A DNA stretch of 8,561 bases from Clostridia bacterium (GTDB lineage Bacteria > Bacillota > Clostridia > UBA1381). A program made the translations under genes and the position numbers. Below the pieces are notes generated by a model. That model searched no databases. It was given only the letters and a program-made list of their open reading frames with translations, and was not told the origin of the DNA. Shown piece after piece: positions 1 through 6,961 of this stretch (positions are counted from its first letter, which is position 1; each line of letters begins with the position of its first letter). Location of the stretch: positions 1 through 8,561 of the forward strand of contig CAAGKL010000020.1 of assembly GCA_900770405.1 (NCBI GenBank), in the 5' to 3' direction.

Positions 1-20
1 GACGTGTGCTCTTCCGATCT
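1..20. other. Illumina TruSeq adapter remnant (artefact)
   Basis: The first 20 bases, ending in GCTCTTCCGATCT, are identical to the 3' end of the TruSeq read-2 (index-side) adapter; I recognise this from memory. Genuine sequence begins at about position 21. Read in the minus-strand frame of the adjoining oxidoreductase, the adapter adds the residues IGRAHV with no stop. Read on the plus strand it gives an apparent start MCSSDL. Both strings are artefacts. It also shows that position 1 is a true contig edge and not an arbitrary window cut. Confidence 0.96.
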
Positions 21-1017
21 CCGATTCGATAATTGCCTCGGCTGCCGCCACGGTCGCTGCGCCTTCTATACCGCCGATTTCGAGCGCCTTCTCGCCCCTT
101 ATGACCTTACAGAATTCGTCCGCCTCCATTGCTACATTATGATTATCTATATCAACCGGAATTTGCAGACCGATATTCTTCATCTCCTTTCCGTACAGCT
201 TACTCTTACCCTCAAATTCCTCGAGATACAGCGTAAGCGTCGGCGAGGTGTTATCGCAGACAATCGTCCCCTTTGTTCCGTAAATCACGGTACGCATTGT
301 GTAATTTCTCTTACAGCCGGTCGAAACAAACACCTTGCCCATTACATTATTTTCAAATTTAAACACACCGACTGCACTGTCATCGCAGGGCCAGTCTGCC
401 GAAAGCGATTTGTGGTTTGAGTAGCCGAACGCTTCAATCGGATTACCGGCAAACCACCGCAAAAGGTCAATCGCGTGGCAGCCGCCACCGGTTACCGGGT
501 GGCGGGGATTTTCCTTATCCATTCGCCAATGAGGAGGCATCTGCGAGTAATCATGCGCATACTCCGACTCAACGAAAAACAGCTCGCCGAGTGCGCCGCT
601 TTCGTATATTTCCTTTGCAAGAATAAATGCGGGCGCGCATCTGCACTCCTGCCCGACCATCAGATACCTGTTACACCTTTTAGCCGCGGCGAGCATTTTT
701 GCACAATCGTCATTATGCAGCGCAAGCGGCTTCTCGCACAAAACGTGCTTGCCCGCCTCAAGCGCCGCCACGGTCATTTCGCAGTGTATCTGGTCGGGTG
801 TCGCGATAATCACCGCATCAACATTGTTATCCGCGATCAAATCGCGGTAATTACCGTAATATTTCGCAATGCCGTACTTTTCTGCCGCCTCTTGAGCCGC
901 CTGCTCATCTATATCACATACCGCCGCAAGCTCCGCCTCCTCGTTTGCCAGCACCGCCCGCATATGAAATGCCCCGAAGCCTTTGATGCCGATTATCCCG
1001 AATTTTACCTTTTCCAT
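21..1017 (-). CDS. Gfo/Idh/MocA-family NAD(P)-dependent oxidoreductase, C-terminus missing
   Basis: About 332 genuine residues are visible from the ATG at 1017. Proteins of this family oxidise or reduce sugars, sugar acids or inositols with NAD(P) in the cytoplasm. The N-terminal Rossmann fold starts with FGIIGIKGFGAFH (residues 6-18), with Asp36 after beta-2 (VCDID). The family EKP motif is at 95-97 (LCEKPLAL) and supplies the usual catalytic lysine. The C-terminal domain has GGGCHAIDLLRW at 177-188 with the candidate catalytic His181 and Asp184. Lys12 stands where the second glycine of the nucleotide-binding loop is usually found. The start is supported by a GGGAGG ribosome site at 1025-1030. 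The gene is 18 bp downstream of the permease gene, so it is probably the last visible gene of the transport operon. The frame runs into adapter sequence without a stop; relatives are about 330-380 residues, so probably only a short tail is lost. The substrate is not predictable. Confidence 0.92.
482..505. repeat. GC-rich inverted repeat inside the oxidoreductase gene
   Basis: CCGCCACC at 482-489 is the exact reverse complement of GGTGGCGG at 498-505, with an 8-nt loop. It lies over the codons for the conserved HPVTGGGCH stretch. Coding constraint (Gly/Pro/His codons) is the likeliest origin, so a regulatory role is not implied. Confidence 0.5.
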
Positions 1018-1035
1018 TGTTTTTCCTCCCGAATA

Positions 1036-1926
1036 TTATTCCTTTACCGCTCCGACCATTGTACCCTTCACAAAGTATTTTTGCAAGAAGGGATATATGC
1101 ACAAAATCGGCACCGTCGCAACGACAATTACGCCGTATTTTATCGACTCGCTGACAGCCTCCTGGTCACCGAAGCCTGTTCCTGCACTCATCGCATTTGT
1201 ATCATTTGCAATGAGTATTCCGCGCAACACCAGCTGCAGCGGATATTTCACTCTGTCCTGCAAAAACATCATCGCATAGAACCACTCATTCCACCTGCCG
1301 ACAATGTAATAGAGCGAAATTACCGCAAGGATAGGCTTTACCAACGGAAGCACCACCGAGGCGAGTATTCTGAAATGATCTGCTCCGTCAAGTATCGCCG
1401 CCTCAATAAGTCCGTCCGGCACGCCCTGAAAATTCGTTTTCATTACGATCAGGTTAAAAGTATTCACCGCCGACGGGAACACAAGTGCCCAGATGGAATT
1501 ATAAAGTCCGAGACTGCGCACCGTAAAATAAAAGGGTATCATACCGCCGGAAAAAAACATTGTAATGATTATGTATATCATAATCGCCTTCTGCCCGACT
1601 ACCTCCTTGCGCGCCAGAAAGTATGATGCCAATATCGTGATTGCCATACTGACAAAGCTTCCGACCACAACGACAAATATAGTATTTAGATACCCGCGTA
1701 CAATCATCGGGTCTTTAAACACCATTTTGTAACCTGCCGCAGTGAAGCCGAGCGGCTTCCACAAAAGTCCCGAATGTGCCAGAAGCCTGTCGCCGTTGCT
1801 GAAGGAGGCGAATATTACATATAAAATCGGATACACCGTCATGATGACTATCACAGCGAGCAGCAGCACATTTACCGCATCAAACAGTACCGACGCCGGT
1901 CCTTCCTTTATTTTGGATTTTGCCAT
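1036..1926 (-). CDS. Carbohydrate ABC transporter permease, CUT1 family, LplC/YtcP type
   Basis: This is a 296-residue inner-membrane subunit that forms half of the translocation channel of a sugar importer. Hydrophobic segments are visible at about 17-41, 78-103, 112-135, 143-163, 191-210 and 262-281, the usual six. The cytoplasmic EAA loop that docks on the ATPase is at 174-200 (IEAAILDGADHF..LPLVKP). The C-terminus FVKGTMVGAVKE is characteristic of the LplC/YtcP group, and the length equals the family norm of about 290-300. The ATG at 1926 follows a G-rich ribosome site. The gene sits 15 bp after the partner permease and 18 bp before the oxidoreductase, so co-transcription is very likely. 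The family assignment is secure. The substrate is inferred only from neighbours: probably an oligosaccharide, possibly containing uronic acid. Confidence 0.95.
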   Translation of the reverse strand: MAKSKIKEGPASVLFDAVNVLLLAVIVIMTVYPILYVIFASFSNGDRLLAHSGLLWKPLGFTAAGYKMVFKDPMIVRGYLNTIFVVVVGSFVSMAITILASYFLARKEVVGQKAIMIYIIITMFFSGGMIPFYFTVRSLGLYNSIWALVFPSAVNTFNLIVMKTNFQGVPDGLIEAAILDGADHFRILASVVLPLVKPILAVISLYYIVGRWNEWFYAMMFLQDRVKYPLQLVLRGILIANDTNAMSAGTGFGDQEAVSESIKYGVIVVATVPILCIYPFLQKYFVKGTMVGAVKE

Positions 1927-1930
1927 TTTT

Positions 1931-1941
1931 CTCTCCCCCCC
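1931..1941 (-). promoter_or_regulatory. Unusual poly-G ribosome binding site
   Basis: Upstream of the ATG at 1926 the sense strand reads AAGGGGGGGAGAGAAAA: a run of seven G (1935-1941) followed by AGAG. No other Shine-Dalgarno sequence is available in the 15-bp gap. The homopolymer gives several alternative pairing registers with 16S rRNA. Its length may also vary by slippage or sequencing error, though this would not change the reading frame. Confidence 0.7.
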
Positions 1942-2886
1942 TTACCACAGACTTGTCTGCGAGAACTTTTTACTCAGCCAGTTCGACCCGAACAGCAGAA
2001 CACAGTTTATCACAGAGTTGAAAAGCCCGACTGCCGACGAAAAGCTGTAGCTCCTGTCGACAAGTCCGCGTCTGTATACAAATGAATTGATTACGTCCGA
2101 TGTCGAATAATTTGACGCATTCTGCAGAAGAATGATCTTCTCATAGCCCAGCCCCATAAGTCCGCCGACCTTGAGAATAAGCATCGTCAGTACCGTAGGG
2201 ACTATGCCCGGCAGTGTTATATATATAATTTTTTGAAATCTGCCGACACCGTCGATTGCTGCAGCCTCGTATATATCCGGCGAAATCGACGTAAGCGCTG
2301 CAAGATAAATAATCGAGTCCCAGCCTATTACCTGCCATGTTTCGGATATCACATAAATCGGCACAAAATATCTCGGCTCATTGAGCATACTTGTGTCCGG
2401 GAAGCCTATGTGTGTCAAAAGCTCCGTAATTATCCCACCCTGCGCGGTAAACTCCTTAATAAGGCTGCATATTACCACGAGCGAAATAAAGTGCGGCAGG
2501 TATGACGCCGTCTGTACTACCCTTGAGTATGTCTTCGACCTTAGTTCGTTTATCATTACCGCGAGAATTATCGGCGCCGGAAATGACACCAGCAGCGTGC
2601 AAACGCTTATCCACAGCGTGTTAAACAGGGTTCTCGAAAAATACGGCCCCGTGAAAAAATCAACAAAGTGCTTGAAGCCTACCCACTCACTCCCCCATAT
2701 TCCTACCCTGGGCGAGTAATCCTTAAAAGCGATTATGGCACCGTACATAGGCTTGTAGCAAAACAATGTATAAAACACCAGCGCCGGGAGAATCATCAGG
2801 TATATCTGCCAGTTTGCCACAAAGTATTTGCCGAACTGCGCAAAACGCCCCTTCCCCTTCTTAAGCTTTACATACTGCGATGTCAT
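1942..2886 (-). CDS. Sugar ABC transporter permease, CUT1 family, LplB/YteP type
   Basis: This 314-residue membrane subunit pairs with the downstream permease. The N-terminus is short, basic and cytoplasmic (KLKKGKGRF), followed by hydrophobic segments at about 27-47, 88-113, 124-144, 175-200, 226-247 and 283-304. The EAA loop is at 206-230 (YEAAAIDGVGRFQK..LPGIVP). The early PMYGAIIAFKDYSP (46-59) is typical of the LplB group. The frame is open to a TTG at 2907, which would add seven residues. I prefer the ATG at 2886 because GGAGG lies 9 nt before it, while the TTG would start within 4 bp of the upstream stop and has no ribosome site of its own. It is 24 bp after the binding-protein gene. 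The family is secure; substrate unknown. Confidence 0.95.
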   Translation of the reverse strand: MTSQYVKLKKGKGRFAQFGKYFVANWQIYLMILPALVFYTLFCYKPMYGAIIAFKDYSPRVGIWGSEWVGFKHFVDFFTGPYFSRTLFNTLWISVCTLLVSFPAPIILAVMINELRSKTYSRVVQTASYLPHFISLVVICSLIKEFTAQGGIITELLTHIGFPDTSMLNEPRYFVPIYVISETWQVIGWDSIIYLAALTSISPDIYEAAAIDGVGRFQKIIYITLPGIVPTVLTMLILKVGGLMGLGYEKIILLQNASNYSTSDVINSFVYRRGLVDRSYSFSSAVGLFNSVINCVLLFGSNWLSKKFSQTSLW

Positions 2887-2895
2887 CTCCGTATT

Positions 2896-2900
2896 CCTCC
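2896..2900 (-). promoter_or_regulatory. Ribosome binding site that fixes the LplB-type permease start
   Basis: The sense strand carries GGAGG at 2900-2896, with a 9-nt spacer to the ATG at 2886-2884. A longer start (TTG at 2907) would place this site inside the coding region, so the site favours the shorter protein. Confidence 0.8.
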
Positions 2901-2910
2901 AAACCAAAAA

Positions 2911-4509
2911 TTATCTCTTAAGACTGCGCTGATATGCCGCGTTGTATATTTCGAGCACCTTTTCAAGACCGTAATCGTTCATCGTCTTTACGTAATTATC
3001 AAATGCCGATATATCCTCCTTGCCGAGTATCATCGTTGTTGTCTTTTCTTCCATATATGTCTGAATGTTAGTCATAATTCGGGAAATCTCCTCACTCTCC
3101 TCCGAGGTAAAGGTGATTGCCGGCATCAGATGTTCCTTTGCGTTCGTATCGCCCCATACCGTCAGCGCCTCTTTCTGCTCGGGTTCACTGTAGTACTGTT
3201 CGATATATTCCTTCCGCTGCACAAACGGCGCACAGGAGCTTGCTCTGATATATTTTGCCATCGCCTGACTCACGGTCAGACCGTCCTTATTATTCTTGAT
3301 GACATCGGTATAGGTCGGATAGCCGTCTACCATATTATAGCTTTCGCCTTCAATGCCGAAGTTATAAAGCATATTGCCCTCCTCGCTGTAGCCGAAATCC
3401 AGAAATCTCGCCGCAAGCTCTATATTCTTGCAGGAGGTCGTAATTCCCGCAGAGCCGGGACCGGTATACAGCGGCGAGCGCTGTCCGATTTCCGCTTTCT
3501 CGCCCTTGACGGTTGACGGATAAGGCGCGGGCACAACCTTTGCCTTCGGATCTTTTTCCTTCAGACTCTTGTTAATCTGCCCCATAACACTGCCGGCATA
3601 GCCGAAGGTGACACCGGACTTGCCGTTAAGCATATTGACGTTAATATTCTTCGGGTCAACATTGGGCAGATTTTCTTCGATCAGCCCCTCTTTATACCAC
3701 TGAGCAAAGGTCTGCAAAAACTCCTTGTATCTCGGATCAGCCGGTCCGTAGATAATCTTGCCGTCATCTACCAGGAAGTCCTGCTTTACGCCGTACGCGC
3801 CCACAAAGCCGCCCTCATAGAAGGTTGTCGGGTATTCGCCGATTACAACCAGCGGAGCCTGTGCGCCTTTCTTTTCCTTAAACGCGGTGAGCACCTCGTG
3901 CCACTCGTCCATTGTCTGCGGCATATCAAGTCCTAGCTCATCAAGCCAGTCCTGTCTCACCATAATGCCCTGGCTCACGCACAGAAGGTCATCGCCGGCA
4001 ATAAACGGGAATACGTAATAGGTCTTATCGTCCGTTACCACCATCTTATTTATATCTTCATGCTCGGAAAGGTATTTTTTGAGATTAGGCGCATACTTGT
4101 CGATAACATCATTCAGCGACATAAGAATTTTCTCGTTAAGTACTTTTTGCGGACCGCCGGCATAATGATACCAGTCGTTTTCGATAATGTCAGGCAAATC
4201 ATCGGTTGACAGAAGTATGCTGAGCTGCTCCGCCTCACTGCCTACCGGCGGGTGCATATACTGCACATTTATGCCTGTCTTTTCCGCAAGCTTCTTCCCC
4301 AGCGGTGTGTCGCCGAAATTCTGTGCGACCGTCGCAAGTGTTGAGTCCATCACGCCCCAATAGGTCAGGGTCTTGTCGGTGCTTATCGGATAGCCGGTAA
4401 AGTTCAGCTCCGATGTTGTTGCCGTATCCTTTTTGGAATTACAGCCCGCTGCCGCAGCACATATTGCCAGCGCCGCCAGCGCAATAATACATCTTTTTGT
4501 CTTTTTCAT
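2911..4509 (-). CDS. Extracellular solute-binding lipoprotein of a CUT1 sugar ABC transporter (LplA/YtcQ-like)
   Basis: This 532-residue protein is expected to be lipid-anchored on the outside of the membrane, where it captures the sugar ligand and delivers it to the permease pair. It starts with a positively charged n-region (MKKTKR), a hydrophobic core and a lipobox ending AAGC, so Cys23 should be the acylated first residue of the mature protein. A Ser/Lys/Thr-rich linker follows. The length of over 500 residues matches the large LplA/YtcQ-type binding proteins rather than the roughly 420-residue MalE type. Recognisable stretches include DLPDIIE (104-110), the IMVRQDWLDELGLDMPQT stretch (about 183-200), AQWYKEGLIEENLP, and a C-terminal YNAAYQRSLKR. 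Aromatic residues are frequent, as expected for sugar binding. The ATG at 4509 has AAGGAG about 7 nt upstream. It lies 42 bp after the regulator gene, with no convincing terminator between. The ligand is not identifiable from sequence. Confidence 0.95.
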   Translation of the reverse strand: MKKTKRCIIALAALAICAAAAGCNSKKDTATTSELNFTGYPISTDKTLTYWGVMDSTLATVAQNFGDTPLGKKLAEKTGINVQYMHPPVGSEAEQLSILLSTDDLPDIIENDWYHYAGGPQKVLNEKILMSLNDVIDKYAPNLKKYLSEHEDINKMVVTDDKTYYVFPFIAGDDLLCVSQGIMVRQDWLDELGLDMPQTMDEWHEVLTAFKEKKGAQAPLVVIGEYPTTFYEGGFVGAYGVKQDFLVDDGKIIYGPADPRYKEFLQTFAQWYKEGLIEENLPNVDPKNINVNMLNGKSGVTFGYAGSVMGQINKSLKEKDPKAKVVPAPYPSTVKGEKAEIGQRSPLYTGPGSAGITTSCKNIELAARFLDFGYSEEGNMLYNFGIEGESYNMVDGYPTYTDVIKNNKDGLTVSQAMAKYIRASSCAPFVQRKEYIEQYYSEPEQKEALTVWGDTNAKEHLMPAITFTSEESEEISRIMTNIQTYMEEKTTTMILGKEDISAFDNYVKTMNDYGLEKVLEIYNAAYQRSLKR

Positions 4510-4551
4510 AATTGCACTCCTTCTTTATATTTTCCCTCCGCAAAGGGTTGT

Positions 4552-6807
4552 TTACATTTCCTCCGTAATGCCGCTTTTATACTCCTTCGGCGTCATTCCG
4601 ACATATTTTATGAATACGCGCCTGAAATTGCGTGTATTTGAAAATCCCGTACATTCCGCAACGCGTTCTACCTTCATACCGAATTTCAGCATCTGCTTCG
4701 CCTCGGAAATCCTGCGCTCGGAGATGAGCTCAGGAATACCCTTGGAATAGCTGCTTTTCACAAGCCTGCTCAGATACTGCGGATTTACCTGCAGCCTTTC
4801 GGCAAGATCGCTGCAGCTTAAGTTTACGTTGCTGTATTCGCTCTCGATTATCTTTACCGCGCGCTCCGCGATTTTCCTGTCCGATGCCTTTTCCGCGCTG
4901 CTGCATATCATACCCGCAATCCCGATAATTCTGTCGCGTATTTCCTCCGTCTTATTCTCGCCTATGTCGGCGGCTGCCATATAGATCTGCTCTGCAATAT
5001 TCTGCGGCACATTTTCCATTTGGTGCAAAAGCTTCAGTATCATCGCCAGCAGATCATATGACAATATCTGTATCATACGAAAATCAGCCTCGCCCGCGCA
5101 TACGTTGAGCTCGTAGAGCTGCTTGATATACAGTCCCGCCTTTTCGAAATCGCCGCAGCAAATGCTGTCGGATATTGTTTTTTCATACTCCTCCGAGAAT
5201 GGGTAGGTGATTTTCAGCCGCTCAAAATCCAGCCTGTCGTAAAAGCTTACCCCGCCCGCTCTTCGCGCGGTGCCGAGGGCAAATACCGCCTCAAAATAGC
5301 TGTCGCGCAGCTTTCTAGGGCTGTCCTGCCGGCTTCCGCAGGCGGCGCAGATGTCAATCCCGAACTGCTGCGACAAATACTGCCTTGCGCTCTCTGCTGC
5401 TTTTTCTATATCCTCTTCAAAGCCTTCGCCCGCGCCGATAACAAACACAAGATTGTCATCTACGTCCTCGGTAAGCGCGATATACCGCTCACCGAGCTGC
5501 TTTTGCAGCATATCGGCAATGAGATTTTTCTCGGTGACGCCCGCCGGGCGGTATTCTCCGTCCGCAAAGACTGTCCCGCGCACCGCTGTCACAACAAACT
5601 CCTCTGTAAGGCGCGCGTACAAATCCGGGTACAGCCGCATAAGCTTATCCTCGTGCAATCTGTCAAACAGAAGCTCCGAGACCGCAATCGAGCGGCTCAT
5701 CAGCTTATGCGAGGCAAACTCATTTTTCACCCTGTTGTACTCCTCAATATTCTTCATTATTTCACTTTTTATTATATCAAACTCGTTTCTGTCCTTCGTG
5801 TCGGCATCGCCTGAAAATACCAGCCCCAAAAGCTCCTTTATCGGCATATAACTGCGCCGCGCGGCAAACGCGACAAGTATTCCGCCGATTATCAGATAAA
5901 ACAAAATTGCGATCGCTATAAAGGTTATAACAGGCTTTAGTTTTGACATAAACTCGCTGTTTTGAACCTTGACGGCATATGTGTAGCTGCCTATATCCGA
6001 GCGGGCAAATATGTTGGTATAGCCCTTCTCTGAAGTGATTTTTATACCCCCGGCATCAAGCGGCGGAATATCCGCTCGCCCGTCCCATTCGCCCTTGGAA
6101 ATCACAATCTCGCCGCTTTGGTTAATAATACTCACCGTCTCCCCTTTGTGGTCAAAAAAAGACGTGCTTGATGTAAAAATATCTTCCTCGTTCATGGACG
6201 TGACAAACACAATATCCGGCGTGTTCACGCGTGAAAACGGAATAGGGTAAATGAAATACACCGTTTTGCTGCCGTCCTCGTTTGTAAGCGTGCGCGTCTG
6301 CTTGCCCGCCTGTCCGAAAAAGCCCGTCCGCCATTCGTTGTAACCAATGCCGAACCGCTCCTTGCTGTATTCAAAATAGCCGCTGCTGTCTATCGCGTTG
6401 TTGCGCGTCAGAACCATATCGCCGTTGGCGATATATATGTAATAGTCGATGCTGCCCGAAAAAAATCTGTCGTCAAATACTGTTCCGGTGAGAAAATTTC
6501 TTACGGTCAGATAGTATTCTCCGGTGCGCGGCTTTATTTCCCTGAGAGATAAAAGCTCTCTGCTCGCGAGCATACGCTGCCACATCTGCTCCATCTGTGA
6601 AAATGTACTGTCGAATTTTCCTTTTACAAGCTCCAGCTTCATCGTATTTGACGCGATAATCTCCTTGCGTATCTGGCGGTAGGAATACACCGACACCGCC
6701 GCCATTACAACGAGTGAAAAAATCATTATTACAAAATATGATGCAACAATTTTTATCCAGGCGCTCTTCCCTTCGAAAAGCGGTTTGGTCGAAAGTTTTC
6801 TTTTCAA
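4552..6807 (-). CDS. Transmembrane one-component AraC-family regulator (YesS-like)
   Basis: This 751-residue protein joins an outside sensor to a DNA-binding domain in one chain. A first membrane helix lies at about 18-42. An extracellular region of about 245 residues (43-290) has a Cache-like layout, including YYIYIANGDM (122-131) and VSIINQSGEIVIS (225-237). A second membrane helix is at 291-316, followed by MPIKELLGLV, which resembles the start of a HAMP-like linker. Residues about 400-530 resemble the degenerate GGDEF-like domain of PucR/YesN-type regulators, notably GSRQDSPRKLRDSYFEAVFAL then VSFYDRLD. The C-terminus (about 648-745) is an AraC domain: the first helix-turn-helix is SCSDLAERLQVNPQYLSRLVK (664-684) and the second is VERVAECTGFSNTRNFRRVF, ending GMTPKEYK. 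Translation probably begins at a TTG (6807). Its place before the transport genes suggests it activates them and itself. No histidine-kinase or receiver domain is present. Confidence 0.93.
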   Translation of the reverse strand: MKRKLSTKPLFEGKSAWIKIVASYFVIMIFSLVVMAAVSVYSYRQIRKEIIASNTMKLELVKGKFDSTFSQMEQMWQRMLASRELLSLREIKPRTGEYYLTVRNFLTGTVFDDRFFSGSIDYYIYIANGDMVLTRNNAIDSSGYFEYSKERFGIGYNEWRTGFFGQAGKQTRTLTNEDGSKTVYFIYPIPFSRVNTPDIVFVTSMNEEDIFTSSTSFFDHKGETVSIINQSGEIVISKGEWDGRADIPPLDAGGIKITSEKGYTNIFARSDIGSYTYAVKVQNSEFMSKLKPVITFIAIAILFYLIIGGILVAFAARRSYMPIKELLGLVFSGDADTKDRNEFDIIKSEIMKNIEEYNRVKNEFASHKLMSRSIAVSELLFDRLHEDKLMRLYPDLYARLTEEFVVTAVRGTVFADGEYRPAGVTEKNLIADMLQKQLGERYIALTEDVDDNLVFVIGAGEGFEEDIEKAAESARQYLSQQFGIDICAACGSRQDSPRKLRDSYFEAVFALGTARRAGGVSFYDRLDFERLKITYPFSEEYEKTISDSICCGDFEKAGLYIKQLYELNVCAGEADFRMIQILSYDLLAMILKLLHQMENVPQNIAEQIYMAAADIGENKTEEIRDRIIGIAGMICSSAEKASDRKIAERAVKIIESEYSNVNLSCSDLAERLQVNPQYLSRLVKSSYSKGIPELISERRISEAKQMLKFGMKVERVAECTGFSNTRNFRRVFIKYVGMTPKEYKSGITEEM

Positions 6808-6815
6808 TATCTCAG

Positions 6816-6819
6816 CCCC
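6816..6819 (-). promoter_or_regulatory. Weak ribosome binding site before a TTG start
   Basis: GGGG on the sense strand lies 8 nt before the TTG at 6807-6805. No in-frame ATG or GTG occurs close upstream, and the first downstream ATG (residue 28) would fall inside the first membrane helix. The combination of a partial Shine-Dalgarno and a TTG start suggests deliberately low synthesis of the regulator, which is inference. Confidence 0.55.
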
Positions 6820-6826
6820 AATTTTT

Positions 6827-6891
6827 TTATGGTAGTTTTTACTATATAAACACGTTCTTTTCGGATTGTTTATGTTTATTTTATACCATAA
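6827..6891. repeat. Two concentric dyads spanning the promoter and leader of the regulator
   Basis: The outer arms are TTATGGTA at 6827-6834 and its reverse complement TACCATAA at 6884-6891. The inner arms are ATAAACA at 6846-6852 and TGTTTAT at 6867-6873. Both pairs are centred at about 6859. The right outer arm overlaps the extended -10 box, so it would not be part of an RNA started at the predicted site. If meaningful, the outer dyad acts as DNA. The region is AT-rich, so chance is possible. Confidence 0.4.
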
Positions 6892-6907
6892 TGTTTGCTC
6901 GTGTCAA
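6880..6907 (-). promoter_or_regulatory. Sigma-A-type promoter of the regulator/transport operon
   Basis: On the minus strand a perfect -35 box TTGACA (6907-6902) is followed after 16 bp by TATAAA (6885-6880), with a TG one base before it (an extended -10, TGGTATAAA). Initiation is predicted near 6873, giving a leader of about 65 nt before the TTG at 6807. The boxes fall in the gap between the lyase-like gene and the regulator gene, exactly where an operon promoter is expected. Confidence 0.8.
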
Positions 6908-6946
6908 GGGACATACACCGGGATTACAGGGGACATTTTCTGACAT
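6908..6946 (-). promoter_or_regulatory. Candidate activator operator: direct ATGTC repeats upstream of the -35 box
   Basis: On the sense strand ATGTCCC occurs twice (6936-6930 and 6914-6908), in near-identical contexts ATGTCCCCTG and ATGTCCCTTG, 22 bp apart. A further ATGTC at 6946-6942 lies 10 bp upstream of the distal copy. The proximal copy touches the TTGACA box. Direct repeats about two helical turns apart and abutting the -35 are the classic layout for AraC-family activators. That the neighbouring regulator binds here is inference. Confidence 0.5.
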
Positions 6947-6961
6947 ATCGGCAAAATTCCG

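Noticed and set aside
4..420. Plus-strand frame beginning MCSSDL
   Set aside because: Its start codon and first residues come from sequencing adapter, and the rest is antisense to the oxidoreductase.
475..1626. A 383-codon open frame on the plus strand
   Set aside because: It lies antisense across the oxidoreductase gene and most of the LplC-type permease gene, crosses the gap between them, has no recognisable domains and is rich in Arg, His and Cys as shadow frames are. Both minus-strand genes have clear family motifs and ribosome sites.
2668..3516. A 282-codon open frame on the plus strand
   Set aside because: It is antisense to the binding protein and first permease, whose family features are unmistakable. 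The translation has no coherent domain or signal.
4510..4551. Possible terminator or promoter between the regulator and binding-protein genes
   Set aside because: The sense strand can form only a 4-bp CCCT/AGGG stem and has no T-run after it. The TATAAA at 4529-4524 would put the start of transcription inside the ribosome site and has no partner -35 box.
6900..6950. Insertion-sequence end suggested by TGTCA...TGACA with repeated GGGACA
   Set aside because: No transposase, target duplication or matching second end is present. The repeats are better explained as a phased operator next to a promoter.
6947..6961. Terminator after the lyase-like gene
   Set aside because: The CGG/CCG pairing right after the stop is only 3 bp and no T-run follows on the sense strand, so read-through into the regulator operon cannot be excluded.
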